A stretch of 64,000 nt of DNA from Paenibacillus tengchongensis (lineage in GTDB: Bacteria; Bacillota; Bacilli; Paenibacillales; Paenibacillaceae): positions 137,752 to 201,751 of the forward strand of contig NZ_WACP01000008.1 of assembly GCF_008973665.1 (NCBI RefSeq), given 5' to 3'. Made by a program: the position numbers and the translations under genes. The notes beneath the pieces were generated by a model, which was given only the letters and a program-made list of their open reading frames with translations, was not told the origin of the DNA and searched no databases. This document shows, piece by piece, positions 44,011 through 52,487 of this stretch (its first letter is position 1; every line of letters begins with the position of its first letter).

Positions 44011-44643
44011 ATGAAATTGGTTGTATTTGGAGACTCCGGTACGATTGGCCGGCAAATTATAGAAGAGGCTTTACGAAGAAAACATGAGGTGACGGCAGTC
44101 TTCCGGCATCCGGAGGAGCTGCCTCTTACTCATGAGCGCCTGCAGATTGCCGCCGGTGATCTGCTGAGTTCTGCATCAGTGGCAGCTGCAGCACACGGCC
44201 ACGAGGTTGCCGTCAGCGCCTTCGCACCCGGGCTGGAGAACGCAGAGGAGCTGCCGGCAGCGGCACGTTCGCTGCTGGAGGGGCTGCAGCAGGCTGGTGT
44301 CGTGCGGCTTGTTATCGTCGGGGATGCCGGAACGCTGAAGACGGATTCCGGCGAGCGGCTGATGGACAGCGTGAATTACCCGCAGGAATTGCGTCCGCTG
44401 GCTGAGGCCCACAGCGAAGCCTATGCCGTCTACGCCGGTTCGGAGCTGGACTACACTTACATCAGTCCGGCAGCTTCCATCGTTCCGGGCCGCCGGACAG
44501 GCATGTTCCGCATCGGACTGGACCGGCTGGTGGTGGACGAGAACGGCGAGAGCGCAATCAGTGCGGAGGATCTGGCCGTGGCCGTCCTTGATGAGCTTGA
44601 GGAGGATAACTTCATCCGGGAGCGGTTTGCGGTCGCTTATTGA
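44011..44643 (+). CDS. NAD(P)-binding NmrA/YwnB-like reductase (210 aa)
   Basis: A short atypical SDR: KLVVFGDSGTIGRQIIEEAL is the dinucleotide-binding loop (GxxGxxG-like GDSGTIG). GVVRLVIVGDAGTL and LDYTYISPAASIVPGRRTG follow. ATG 44011 follows GAGGAG. These proteins reduce flavins or carbonyls, or act as redox sensors; which applies is not known. Confidence 0.85.
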   Translation: MKLVVFGDSGTIGRQIIEEALRRKHEVTAVFRHPEELPLTHERLQIAAGDLLSSASVAAAAHGHEVAVSAFAPGLENAEELPAAARSLLEGLQQAGVVRLVIVGDAGTLKTDSGERLMDSVNYPQELRPLAEAHSEAYAVYAGSELDYTYISPAASIVPGRRTGMFRIGLDRLVVDENGESAISAEDLAVAVLDELEEDNFIRERFAVAY

Positions 44644-44754
44644 GACGAATTAGACGGTGGATGGGACAGGCCATTGGTTGAATACCGAGCCGTGCATGAC
44701 CCATCCTCCGGCGGTATGACGGGGAAATCTGCGAAAGTGAAAGGGGAGCGGAAC

Positions 44755-46488
44755 ATGGATCTGGTGACGGCAGAGGAAATGCGCAAGCTTGACGAGGTTA
44801 CGATCAACCGGCTCGGCATTCCGGCGATTGCGCTGATGGAGAATGCGGGCCGGGCGATCGCCGAGGAGATCATCGCGCTGTGCCGGAGGCGGCGCGGGAT
44901 CATGCCGGGCGACGGCGCACGGGCAGGCGGCGCGGTACAGGCGCCAGCGGATTGGCGCGGCGCGCGGGAGGCAGCGGCGTTCCGGAGCGCCGCAAGGGAT
45001 TCCGGCGGGCGCGCAGCCGCCGGTGCGGACGGCGGCCCTGCTGCGCAGCCGCCGGGGTTCAGGGTCAGCGGCGACCGCGCGCTGACCCTGGAGCAGGCCG
45101 GCGATGAGCACTGGCTCATCCTCGCCGGCAAGGGTAACAACGGCGGCGACGGCCTCGCCGCCGCCCGGCACCTGCGTGAGGCGGGCATCGCCGTCACGCT
45201 GGTGTATGCGGCCGCGCCGGAGACGCTGGCCGGGGAAGCCGCGCGGCAGCGGGACGCCGCCGCTGCGCTGGGGCTGCCCGCCCTCGTGTACGGGCGGGAC
45301 CGCGTGGACTTTGCCGCCTGCAGCGGCATCCTCGATGCCCTGCTGGGCACGGGCAGCGCAGGCGCGCCACGCGGCGCCTACGCGGAGCTGATTGCCGCCG
45401 CGAACGCCAGCGGCAAGCCGATTGTATCCGCGGACATCCCGAGCGGGCTGAACGCGGATACGGGTGAGCTGCATGAGCCGTGCATCCGTGCAGAGGTGAC
45501 CGTGTGCCTGGCGCTCTTGAAGCGCGGGTTGACGCAATATCCCGGCGCAGGCGCCGCCGGGCAGGTGGTCGTCCGCTCCATCGGCATCCCCGCCGCTCTG
45601 GCGCGGGAGCACGGCGTGCAGGCTGCGCTGCTGACGCCGGAGACGCTGCGGACACGTCTGGGCGTTGACGTGTCGCGCCGCCGCTCGCCGGAAGGCCATA
45701 AGGGGACTTATGGCCACGTCCTGCTTGCGGCGGGCAGCCTGAACATGAGCGGCGCCGGGTTGTTATCCGCGCGGGCCGCACTGCGCGCCGGCTGCGGGCT
45801 GGTGACCTGGGCGCTGCCCGGCGCGCTGCAGCCGCATGTAATAGGCGCAGCGCCGGAGGTCATGCTTGCGCCGGCCAGCGGCCCCGAGCACGGCGGCTGG
45901 AACGCGGGCACGGCGGCGGAGGTGCTGCGCCTCTCGGCGTCGCGTGACGTTACGGCCGCAGGCCCGGGGCTCGGACGCTTCGCGGAGGATACGGCTTGGC
46001 TGCGGATGCTGTGGGAAGGGCTGGAGACACCGCTTCTGCTGGATGCCGATGCCCTGAACATCCTGGCCGAAGCCGATTACGGCTCCTGGAAGCCGCGCCG
46101 GCATCCGGTGATTCTGACGCCTCATCCCGGCGAAATGGCCCGGCTGGCCGGTGTCTCCACAGCTGAGGTGCAGCGGGACCGGATCGGACTGGCGCTGGAA
46201 TATGCGCAGCGCAGCGGTGTGGTGCTTGTGCTGAAAGGGGCCCACACCGTCATTGCTTCTCCGGACGGGCAGGCTTATGTAAACACCACCGGCCATCCGG
46301 GAATGGGCACCGGCGGCGCGGGCGATGTGTTGACAGGCATCATCGCCGGCCTGCTCGCCCAGGGTCTGGAAGCCGTACAGGCGGCGGCCTTCGGCGTGTA
46401 TTTGCACGGGCTCGCCGGAGAACGGGCGGCCGGGAAGCGGGACCATCCGGCGGCGCTGATCGCCGGAGATATTATCGAGGCGCTGTAG
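44755..46488 (+). CDS. nnr: Fused NAD(P)HX epimerase and ADP-dependent dehydratase (577 aa)
   Basis: Repairs hydrated NAD(P)H. The N-terminal YjeF_N epimerase half has IPAIALMENAGRAIAEEIIA and LILAGKGNNGGDGLAAARHL with VSADIPSGLNADTGE. The C-terminal ribokinase-like dehydratase half has GHKGTYGHVLLAAGSLNMSG, AAGPGLGRFAED, TPHPGEMARLAGVSTAEVQR and GHPGMGTGGAGDVLTGIIAG. An unusual low-complexity insert of about 65 residues lies between the second helix and the first strand of the epimerase half. It starts RRRRGIMPGDGARAGGAVQA and is very GC-rich. ATG 44755 follows AAAGGGGAG. Confidence 0.93.
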   Translation: MDLVTAEEMRKLDEVTINRLGIPAIALMENAGRAIAEEIIALCRRRRGIMPGDGARAGGAVQAPADWRGAREAAAFRSAARDSGGRAAAGADGGPAAQPPGFRVSGDRALTLEQAGDEHWLILAGKGNNGGDGLAAARHLREAGIAVTLVYAAAPETLAGEAARQRDAAAALGLPALVYGRDRVDFAACSGILDALLGTGSAGAPRGAYAELIAAANASGKPIVSADIPSGLNADTGELHEPCIRAEVTVCLALLKRGLTQYPGAGAAGQVVVRSIGIPAALAREHGVQAALLTPETLRTRLGVDVSRRRSPEGHKGTYGHVLLAAGSLNMSGAGLLSARAALRAGCGLVTWALPGALQPHVIGAAPEVMLAPASGPEHGGWNAGTAAEVLRLSASRDVTAAGPGLGRFAEDTAWLRMLWEGLETPLLLDADALNILAEADYGSWKPRRHPVILTPHPGEMARLAGVSTAEVQRDRIGLALEYAQRSGVVLVLKGAHTVIASPDGQAYVNTTGHPGMGTGGAGDVLTGIIAGLLAQGLEAVQAAAFGVYLHGLAGERAAGKRDHPAALIAGDIIEAL

Positions 46489-46489
46489 C

Positions 46490-46945
46490 CTACAGCAGCA
46501 TCAGGCACAGCAGCGGGACGAAGAGGGCGAAGACGGGCAGCAGGAGCGGATAGCGCTCACCCGCCAGTTCGGCCAGGCGAAACGCCAGGAGCGCAGCTAT
46601 GCCGGCGAGACTGCTTTCCAGCCAGGGCGCGCCCTGCTCTGCGGCCAGCCACAGGCCGGCGCCGAATCCGGCGGCCGCATGGACCACGAGTGCAGGCAGC
46701 AGGGCGGGTAGGCGTAGCAGATGCAGCAGCGCATCGGCCAGCAGCGCTGCCGGCAGGGCATAGGCATATACGGCATAGGCCACGGATACCGGCCAGCCCT
46801 CGGGTATGCCGTCCTGGACGGGAAGCCACAGCACGGCCAGGGTCAGGAGCATGAAGGTCAGACCGGCGGCGGAGAGCTTGGCTAAGGCATAGAGGCCTGC
46901 GCTTAGCCGGACGGAGGGATGGTCGTACTCTTTGAATTTCGTCAT
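46490..46945 (-). CDS. Hydrophobic membrane protein, unknown function (151 aa)
   Basis: Mostly Ala/Leu-rich, with about five membrane segments (LTFMLLTLAVLWLPV, AYAVYAYALPAALLADALLH, LPALLPALVVHAAAGFGAGL and the C-terminal LLLPVFALFVPLLCLMLL). Its stop codon is 1 nt from the end of the convergent nnr gene. A weak AAAGGAT precedes ATG 46945. No family is recognised. Confidence 0.7.
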   Translation of the reverse strand: MTKFKEYDHPSVRLSAGLYALAKLSAAGLTFMLLTLAVLWLPVQDGIPEGWPVSVAYAVYAYALPAALLADALLHLLRLPALLPALVVHAAAGFGAGLWLAAEQGAPWLESSLAGIAALLAFRLAELAGERYPLLLPVFALFVPLLCLMLL

Positions 46946-46969
46946 GGGTCTTAATCCTTTCAGCTGGAA

Positions 46970-47875
46970 TTAACTGGTCACCATGTCCCCTCCATTGACA
47001 TGTATGGTGGCGCCGGTGACATAAGTGGAGTCGGGACCCGCCAGATACACGTAAGCCCCGGCCAGCTCATAAGGCTGGGCTGCGCGCTTCAGCGGAGTGT
47101 CCGTACCGAACACGCTGACCTCGGCGGCAGAGTAGCTGGAGGGGATGAGCGGTGTCCAGACCGGACCGGGAGCGACACTGTTGACCCGGATGCCCTGGTC
47201 GGCAAGCGACAAGGCCAGGGAGCGGGTGAAGGTAACGATGGCGCCTTTGGTCGAGGAATAATCGATCAGCTCTTTGTTGCCCTGATATGCGGTGATGGAG
47301 GCGGTATTGATGATGGAAGCGCCTCTTGGCAAATGCGGCAGGGCAGCCTGCGTCAGGAAAAAGAACGGGATAATATTCGTATGAAACGTCTGGTACAGCT
47401 GTTCTTCCGAAATATCCAGAATGCTCTTCTGCGGGTATTGGACGCCGTGGTTGTTCACAAGAATATCGAGCCGGCCAAAGGTGCGGAGCGTTTCTTCTAC
47501 AGCCCGGAAGCAATTGGCTTTGTGGCGCAAATCCGTCCTGATCTGCAGGCAGCGGCGTCCCAGCGCTTCGATGCGTGCTGCGGTGACTTCGGCATCGCTC
47601 ACTTCGTATAAGTAGGCAATAGCGACATCCGCGCCTTCCTTGGCAAAAGCGATCGCCGCCGCCTTCCCGATGCCGCTGTCCCCGCCGGTAATGAGCGCAA
47701 CCCTGCCCTCCAGCTTGCCGCTGCCGCGGAGCTGCGGATTCTCGCTGATCGGGCGCGGGTTCATCAGGCTCTCCAGTCCCGGCTGGCGGGGCTGATGCTG
47801 CGGTGGAAAAGCGATGGGCTGCCGGCTGCAGACGGTCTGTTCCCCGTAGTAGGGGTAAATCGGATTCCTATGCAC
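46970..47875 (-). CDS. Short-chain dehydrogenase, YhdF-like (301 aa)
   Basis: The NAD(P) motif is RVALITGGDSGIGKAAAIAF (TGxxxGIG); NNHG follows. Catalytic Ser, Tyr and Lys are in INTASITAYQGNKELIDYSS with TKG, and the C-terminus TGATIHVNGGDMVTS is typical. The 45-residue N-terminal extension (HRNPIYPYYGEQTVCSRQPI) is shared by the YhdF/YhxC group. AAGGAGG precedes ATG 47875. Confidence 0.93.
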   Translation of the reverse strand: MHRNPIYPYYGEQTVCSRQPIAFPPQHQPRQPGLESLMNPRPISENPQLRGSGKLEGRVALITGGDSGIGKAAAIAFAKEGADVAIAYLYEVSDAEVTAARIEALGRRCLQIRTDLRHKANCFRAVEETLRTFGRLDILVNNHGVQYPQKSILDISEEQLYQTFHTNIIPFFFLTQAALPHLPRGASIINTASITAYQGNKELIDYSSTKGAIVTFTRSLALSLADQGIRVNSVAPGPVWTPLIPSSYSAAEVSVFGTDTPLKRAAQPYELAGAYVYLAGPDSTYVTGATIHVNGGDMVTS

Positions 47876-48011
47876 GTTATTCCTCCTTGCCTCACTGTAG
47901 GTTCGGTATATGTCTATGCATTCGCCCAGAAATGGGTGCGGCTGTGCTGGCTGCGGCGGACGTTTAGCTGAACCGGTCTTTTGAGCGGGATTTTAGGTCA
48001 AGGTATCATTT

Positions 48012-48650
48012 ATGTCTCAGATCAATCAGCGGGGAGCGAAGGAATTGGAGAATTGGCTGAACATATCCTATTTGGCTGAGGGGAGTCCCCGGCAACGGGA
48101 AGCCTTCGCTGTCCTGCGGGAGCTGCAGGTGATGGAGGTGCTGGCAGGCTACCGCCCGCTACTGGCGGGAACCGTGCCGCTGGACCTTCAGTTGCCGGGG
48201 AGTGACCTCGACATCCTGTGCGAGGTGTATGATCCCGAGCAGTTTATGGATGAGGCCCGGCAGGCCTTCGGGACATTTTCCGGCTTCAATGCCGTGACAC
48301 GAACGGTAGACGGCCTTGTGCGCGCCAAGATTAACTTTGAAGCCGGCGGCTGGCCGGTGGAGCTGTTCGGACAGCCGCTGCCGGCCGCGCAGCAGAACGG
48401 CTTCCGGCATATGCTGGTGGAGTGGAGGATATTGCACCTACTGGGTGGAGATTTCCGCGAGGCAGTGATTAGACTTAAAGGGGGCGGCCTGAAGACGGAG
48501 CCGGCGTTTGCCCGTCAGCTGCAGCTGCCGGGCGATCCCTACGAAGCGGTACTGGCCTTGGGGAAGTTGTCTCAGGCAGAGTTCGAGAAGCTCTGTACAC
48601 AGGCCTTTCCGCACAGAGCAGCGGACAGACCGGAAAAGTATGACATGTGA
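48012..48650 (+). CDS. DUF4269 nucleotidyltransferase-like protein (212 aa)
   Basis: LLAGTVPLDLQLPGSDLDIL, then CEVYDPEQF, has the GSDLD acidic pair of nucleotidyltransferase folds and matches the DUF4269 family of Bacilli. WPVELFGQPLPAAQQNGFRH and EWRILHLLG follow. The reaction and partner are unknown. AAGGT lies before ATG 48012. Confidence 0.8.
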   Translation: MSQINQRGAKELENWLNISYLAEGSPRQREAFAVLRELQVMEVLAGYRPLLAGTVPLDLQLPGSDLDILCEVYDPEQFMDEARQAFGTFSGFNAVTRTVDGLVRAKINFEAGGWPVELFGQPLPAAQQNGFRHMLVEWRILHLLGGDFREAVIRLKGGGLKTEPAFARQLQLPGDPYEAVLALGKLSQAEFEKLCTQAFPHRAADRPEKYDM

Positions 48651-48737
48651 TGTGATAATGAAGCTTCCGCTTTCGTGCAGTATAATGGATAGGCAGCAAA
48701 GTTTTTTGTCGAATTTTGAAAGCGGGAGATTGAATAT

Positions 48738-49448
48738 ATGCGCTTTAAGGATGTTTTTTCAATTATCGGTCCGGCCATGGTCGGGCCTTCCAGCTCACAT
48801 ACCGCAGGGGCTGCGCGGATTGGCCGGGCGGCCAGGCAGGTGCTCGGTGAATGTCCGCGCAGCGCTGTGGTGACCTTCTACGGCTCGTTCGCCGCAACCT
48901 ACCAAGGGCACGGTACAGACCGGGCGATAATTGGCGGTTTGCTTGACTTCGCCACAGACGATCCCCGCCTGCCGGACTCCATGGAGCTGGCCGAAGCGGA
49001 CGGGATGGCTATAACCTTTGAGCAGGGCACCGGCTTGTTCCCCCATCCGAATACGGTCCGCCTGCGGCTGACCGGCCGGGATACGGGTGCAGAGCTGACG
49101 CTGACCGGAACCTCCATCGGCGGAGGCAATATCGAGATTGTCGATGTTGACGGCTTCAGCGTGAAGCTTACCGGGAATTACCCGACTGTGCTGATTCACC
49201 ATATGGACTATTTGGGAGTGCTTGCCACCGTCACCGATGTAATGCGCCGCGGAGAGTTCAACATCGGGCATATGTCGCTGGACCGCAAGAACCGCAGCGG
49301 TGCAGCCCTGACGGTGCTGGAGCTCGATGAACCGGCCACGGAGGAGCTGACCGGCGAGCTGCTGGCGCTGCCGGCGGTGAAATCCGTTAAAGTGGTCGAT
49401 TTGAACCGCAAGCTGCAAGAACAGGAAGGGAAGGAAGAAACACCATGA
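48738..49448 (+). CDS. sdaAB: L-serine dehydratase, beta subunit (236 aa)
   Basis: Fe-S L-serine deaminase subunit. The conserved start is FKDVFSIIGPAMVGPSSSHT with AGAARIGR. An ACT-type domain (VLIHHMDYLGVLATVTDVMR) ends the chain. GCGGGAG precedes ATG 48738. Overlaps sdaAA by 4 nt (ATGA). The 236-residue length is slightly longer than the B. subtilis subunit. Confidence 0.95.
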   Translation: MRFKDVFSIIGPAMVGPSSSHTAGAARIGRAARQVLGECPRSAVVTFYGSFAATYQGHGTDRAIIGGLLDFATDDPRLPDSMELAEADGMAITFEQGTGLFPHPNTVRLRLTGRDTGAELTLTGTSIGGGNIEIVDVDGFSVKLTGNYPTVLIHHMDYLGVLATVTDVMRRGEFNIGHMSLDRKNRSGAALTVLELDEPATEELTGELLALPAVKSVKVVDLNRKLQEQEGKEETP

Positions 49449-50353
49449 ATTTTCGGACGTTAAGTGAGCTGGCCGTTTTATGCGAGGAGCGCGGACTTGG
49501 CATCGGGGCGCTGATGCTGGAGGAACAGAGCGCGGAGTCGGGCCGCTCCAAAGAGCAGGAATTCGCTACGATGAAAGAATATTACGGGGTTATGAAAGAG
49601 GCTGTACACCGCGGCCTGCATGAGGATACCATCTCGCGCAGCGGATTGACCGGGCTCGACGCACAGCGGGTGGCGGCCTATAACGATGTCGGGGAACCGA
49701 CGCTCGGCGGACCGGCCGGTAAGGCAATGGCGTATGCTCTGGCCGTTTCCGAGGTCAATGCTTCAATGGGCCGGATCATCGCCACACCGACGGCGGGCTC
49801 CTGCGGCATCATTCCCGGCGTCTTCCTCAGCTGCCAGGAGCGGTTCGGCTGGGATGATGACACGATGGTATACGGCCTGTTCGCCGCCGGCGCCATCGGG
49901 TATGTCATAGCCAACAATTCCTTCGTCTCGGGAGCGGAAGGAGGCTGCCAGGCCGAAGTCGGCTCGGCCATCGGCATGGCTGCCGGAGCGCTGACCGAGC
50001 TGCGCGGCGGATCGCCGGCACAGGCGGTCCATGCCGTCGGCCTTGCGCTCAAGAACACGCTTGGCCTGATCTGCGACCCTGTGGGCGGCCTGGTCGAAAT
50101 TCCGTGCATTGTCCGCAACGGCTTCGGTGCGGTGACGGCGCTGGCTGCCGCCGATATGGCGCTGGCCGGGGTCCGCAGCGTCATTCCGTCGGACGAGGTC
50201 ATCCAGGTGATGCTGGAGGTCGGCTCGGCCATGCCGGAGAAGCACCGCGAGACGGCGGGCGGCGGGCTGGCCCAGACGCCGACGGGCCGGCAGATTATGC
50301 AGAACCTGCGCGGCAAGAAGCAAGCCCCGCCAACGTTAACAGAGCAGCCGTAA
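49445..50353 (+). CDS. sdaAA: L-serine dehydratase, alpha subunit (302 aa)
   Basis: Catalytic Fe-S subunit. SRSGLTGLDAQRVAAYND, TPTAGSCGIIPGVFLSCQER, EGGCQAEVGSAIGMAAGALT and LICDPVGGLVEIPCIVRNGF contain conserved Cys residues of the cluster. It converts L-serine to pyruvate and ammonia. GGAAGGAAG precedes ATG 49445. Confidence 0.96.
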   Translation: MNFRTLSELAVLCEERGLGIGALMLEEQSAESGRSKEQEFATMKEYYGVMKEAVHRGLHEDTISRSGLTGLDAQRVAAYNDVGEPTLGGPAGKAMAYALAVSEVNASMGRIIATPTAGSCGIIPGVFLSCQERFGWDDDTMVYGLFAAGAIGYVIANNSFVSGAEGGCQAEVGSAIGMAAGALTELRGGSPAQAVHAVGLALKNTLGLICDPVGGLVEIPCIVRNGFGAVTALAAADMALAGVRSVIPSDEVIQVMLEVGSAMPEKHRETAGGGLAQTPTGRQIMQNLRGKKQAPPTLTEQP

Positions 50354-50360
50354 GCGGGCT

Positions 50361-50663
50361 CTACAGTAAACCGAACCGTTCAAGCTGATCCCATATCCCT
50401 TCCTGGCGGAGAATGTCCCGCTGCTTCGGCCCGAGCAGGTCGAAGTGGGGGAAGGGCCTGCGGTTATGAATATACTGCGGCGGAAGGCCGTGCTGCTCGC
50501 ACCAGCGGGCCAGGCGGTCCACATCGGCACAGCCGACTTTGGTTACGGTGGTGATTCCCGGAAAGCGCGGATCCAGCCAATAATGGGTCAGAAAAGCGAT
50601 TTCCCCGGCAGAGACCGCTTGCTTCCACCGGTCCAGTTCTTCCCTGTTGATGCCAAAGGCCAT
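50361..50663 (-). CDS. yneQ: YneQ-like protein (100 aa)
   Basis: MAFGINREELDRWKQAVSAG, EIAFLTHYWLDPRFPGITTV and KVGCADVDRL, with FPHFDLLGPKQRDILRQEG, match the conserved YneQ family of Bacilli, of unknown function. ATG 50663 begins the conserved region, with AAGGATGA upstream. It is convergent with sdaAA (7 nt apart). Confidence 0.85.
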   Translation of the reverse strand: MAFGINREELDRWKQAVSAGEIAFLTHYWLDPRFPGITTVTKVGCADVDRLARWCEQHGLPPQYIHNRRPFPHFDLLGPKQRDILRQEGIWDQLERFGLL

Positions 50664-50739
50664 AGCTGTCTCATCCTTATCTTTGTCTTTGTCCGCAGCG
50701 AAGTGCAGTCTATTATCAATCATGAAAGGGGAAAGGAAC

Positions 50740-50940
50740 ATGAACGGACAGGCCAGAGCGGATATCCGCCCCGGACTCGAAGTCGATATTGTGCTCAAGC
50801 AGGACCAGGCCACAGGCAAGCTGACCCGCGGCACCGTCAAGGATATCCTGACCAATTCTCCGCGCCATCCGCACGGCATCAAGGTCCGGCTGGCGGATGG
50901 GCAGGTCGGACGGGTCAAGCATATCGTTGAGAGATCTTAA
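50740..50940 (+). CDS. ywbE: YwbE-like small protein (66 aa)
   Basis: ADIRPGLEVDIVLKQDQATG, then LTRGTVKDILTNSPRHPHGI and KVRLADGQVGRV, match YwbE, a small beta-barrel-like protein found across Bacilli. AAAGGGGAAAGGA precedes ATG 50740. Function unknown. Confidence 0.88.
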   Translation: MNGQARADIRPGLEVDIVLKQDQATGKLTRGTVKDILTNSPRHPHGIKVRLADGQVGRVKHIVERS

Positions 50941-50963
50941 GCGTAATCGGCAGTCAGGTGTAG

Positions 50964-51151
50964 ATTAGGGGTAAAAGCTACCACTAATTTTTGATACCAC
51001 TTGAAATTACGGAATTAAGGGTAAAAACTACCACTATTCTCCCTGGCGGTGAACAATTGAGCTAAACTTCGCCAAATTAGAGGTAGGAAATACCACTAAT
51101 CCGCTAAAAGTAGACTGCAGGCTGAAATTAGTGGAACAAAATACCTCTAAT
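50964..51151. repeat. Four 25-bp palindromic repeats
   Basis: Copies lie at 50964-50988, 51014-51038, 51076-51100 and 51127-51151. Each is exactly 25 bp, of the form ATTAG-n-GGTA, 7 nt, TACC-n-CTAAT, with near-perfect dyad symmetry. Starts are 50, 62 and 51 bp apart. Spacers differ in sequence, and the sequences between copies are not spacer-like as in CRISPR. Possible roles are REP/BIME-like elements, RNA hairpins or protein-binding sites. The stretch 50941-51288 contains no gene. Confidence 0.85.
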
Positions 51152-51288
51152 TGGTATTAACCTATTCCAGTGTTCTTCAGCATAGCAGGGGTCCGGCAGA
51201 AGCATCCAATGCTTATCAAGGACACACCCGCAATACAACCGCACATGCGCGTTTGAACTGAAGAATTATGCAACATAGTATACAGTCC

Positions 51289-51329
51289 GGGCGCTCTGCC
51301 CCTCCTGAACAAGGGAGGGGTGAGCGCCC
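51289..51329. other. Strong GC-rich hairpin before the minisatellite
   Basis: GGGCGCTC-TG-CCCCTCC pairs with GGAGGGG-T-GAGCGCCC around a short loop. No U-run follows on the minus strand, so it is not a simple terminator for the HNH gene. Confidence 0.6.
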
Positions 51330-51330
51330 T

Positions 51331-51489
51331 CTTCGGCAAGTGCCTCATCGGCAAGTGCCTCATCGGCAAGTGCCTCATCGGCAAGTGCCTCATCGGCAAG
51401 CGCCTCATCGGCAAGTGCCTCATCGGCAAGTGCCTCATCGGCAAGCGCCTCATCGGCAAGTGCCTCATCGGCAAGCGCCTCATCGGCAT
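51331..51489. repeat. 15-bp tandem repeat (minisatellite), ten units plus a partial
   Basis: Unit CATCGGCAAGTGCCT, with sporadic T/C changes at one position, repeated head to tail from 51331 to 51480, then a partial unit. Because 15 is a multiple of 3, all three minus-strand frames stay open; one encodes ADEAL repeats and another MRRLP/MRHLP repeats. It begins 28 nt downstream of the HNH stop. Confidence 0.9.
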
Positions 51490-51516
51490 GCCCGTCTTCA
51501 GCATACGCCAGCCGTT

Positions 51517-52287
51517 TCAGCGGCGCATGAATTCCTCGACCAGCCGGTCGGCCTTGGACTGGTTGCACTCATTGCAGGCACAGACGCAGTTGACCGGCGT
51601 GGTGTGCCCGCCTTTGGCACGAGGCAGCAGATGATCGATGGTGTCTCCGTAGGCCCCGCAGAAATGGCAGGTGTAATGGTCCCGGGTCAGGATATATTTG
51701 CGGAAATCCTTGTTGCTGTATAAACGGCGGATCGTTCTGCGGTTAACGATGACGGCCGCATGCTCCCTGACGAGCGTCACCGCCAGCTCCAGGTCAATCT
51801 CCTGATGCCAGCGGCGGCCCTTGTCGCTGTGGCCGCGCATCAGAATCATTCCTTTGGCGGACGGGACAAGCGCAGAGATATCCGTCGGATCGGGCTTCAT
51901 TCCCCGCGGCTGGGGCCCCCGACCCTGCTGCATGGCGCGGGTGCGCGGCTTGCCCTTCGGTTCAGCGGCTTTACCTTCCTTGGACCGCTCCGGCAAGGAA
52001 TGGATCTTGGGGCCGGCTGGCTTGGTGCCGTGCACCTGCGCAGGCTGAGCTGCAACGGCAGGCAGGGCCGGCTGGACGGCTGGGCGGCCGGGGCCCGCTT
52101 TCTTGGCCGGTGCAGGAGCCGGGACTGCGGCAGCTGCACGCGTCTTGCGGCAGTCCCGGCAGGCACCGCGCCGGGATTGGCCCTTGGCGCGTTTGCCCGT
52201 CCGCCTGCGGAATTCGCTGAGCGGCTTGTAAAGTCCGCAATAGGCGCATTGTTTGGATAATGGCTGATTGTTCTCGTTCATATTCAT
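51517..52287 (-). CDS. HNH endonuclease with N-terminal Cys4 zinc motif (256 aa)
   Basis: The N-terminus CAYCGLYKPLSEFRRRTGKR, then CRDCRKT, is a CxxC...CxxC zinc ribbon. A 60-residue Ala/Pro/Lys-rich linker follows. The C-terminal HNH domain is RDHYTCHFCGAYGDTIDHLL and RAKGGHTTPVNCVCACNECN with QSKADRL; the CxxC pairs and DH/N residues are intact. It may be a nicking or homing-like nuclease, or a host protein. The start is uncertain: ATG 52287 or 52281, without a strong ribosome site. No partner gene of a restriction or phage system is adjacent. Confidence 0.82.
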   Translation of the reverse strand: MNMNENNQPLSKQCAYCGLYKPLSEFRRRTGKRAKGQSRRGACRDCRKTRAAAAVPAPAPAKKAGPGRPAVQPALPAVAAQPAQVHGTKPAGPKIHSLPERSKEGKAAEPKGKPRTRAMQQGRGPQPRGMKPDPTDISALVPSAKGMILMRGHSDKGRRWHQEIDLELAVTLVREHAAVIVNRRTIRRLYSNKDFRKYILTRDHYTCHFCGAYGDTIDHLLPRAKGGHTTPVNCVCACNECNQSKADRLVEEFMRR

Positions 52288-52487
52288 CCGGTAGCAGAAG
52301 CGGCCGTGCGCTTCGGTCCTCTCCCTTATTTGTTCTGGTAACTTTAGTATAACGCAAAGCGCAGCCGTTCACACGGTCCTTGCGAATAACCTGCGGGCGG
52401 CGCGGGTTGTGACATCTGTCTGCGCGGCGGCTGGGTAAATACAGTAAGCTGGAATCAACAATGAGAACAGGAAGGGTGAACCGGAGA

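Noticed and set aside
50964..51489. Possible CRISPR array
   Set aside because: Only four palindromes with unequal gaps, then a head-to-tail minisatellite without spacers; no cas gene nearby.
51320..51634. Plus-strand open frame through the minisatellite
   Set aside because: It owes its length to the 15-bp repeat and partly overlaps the HNH gene on the other strand; no ribosome site.
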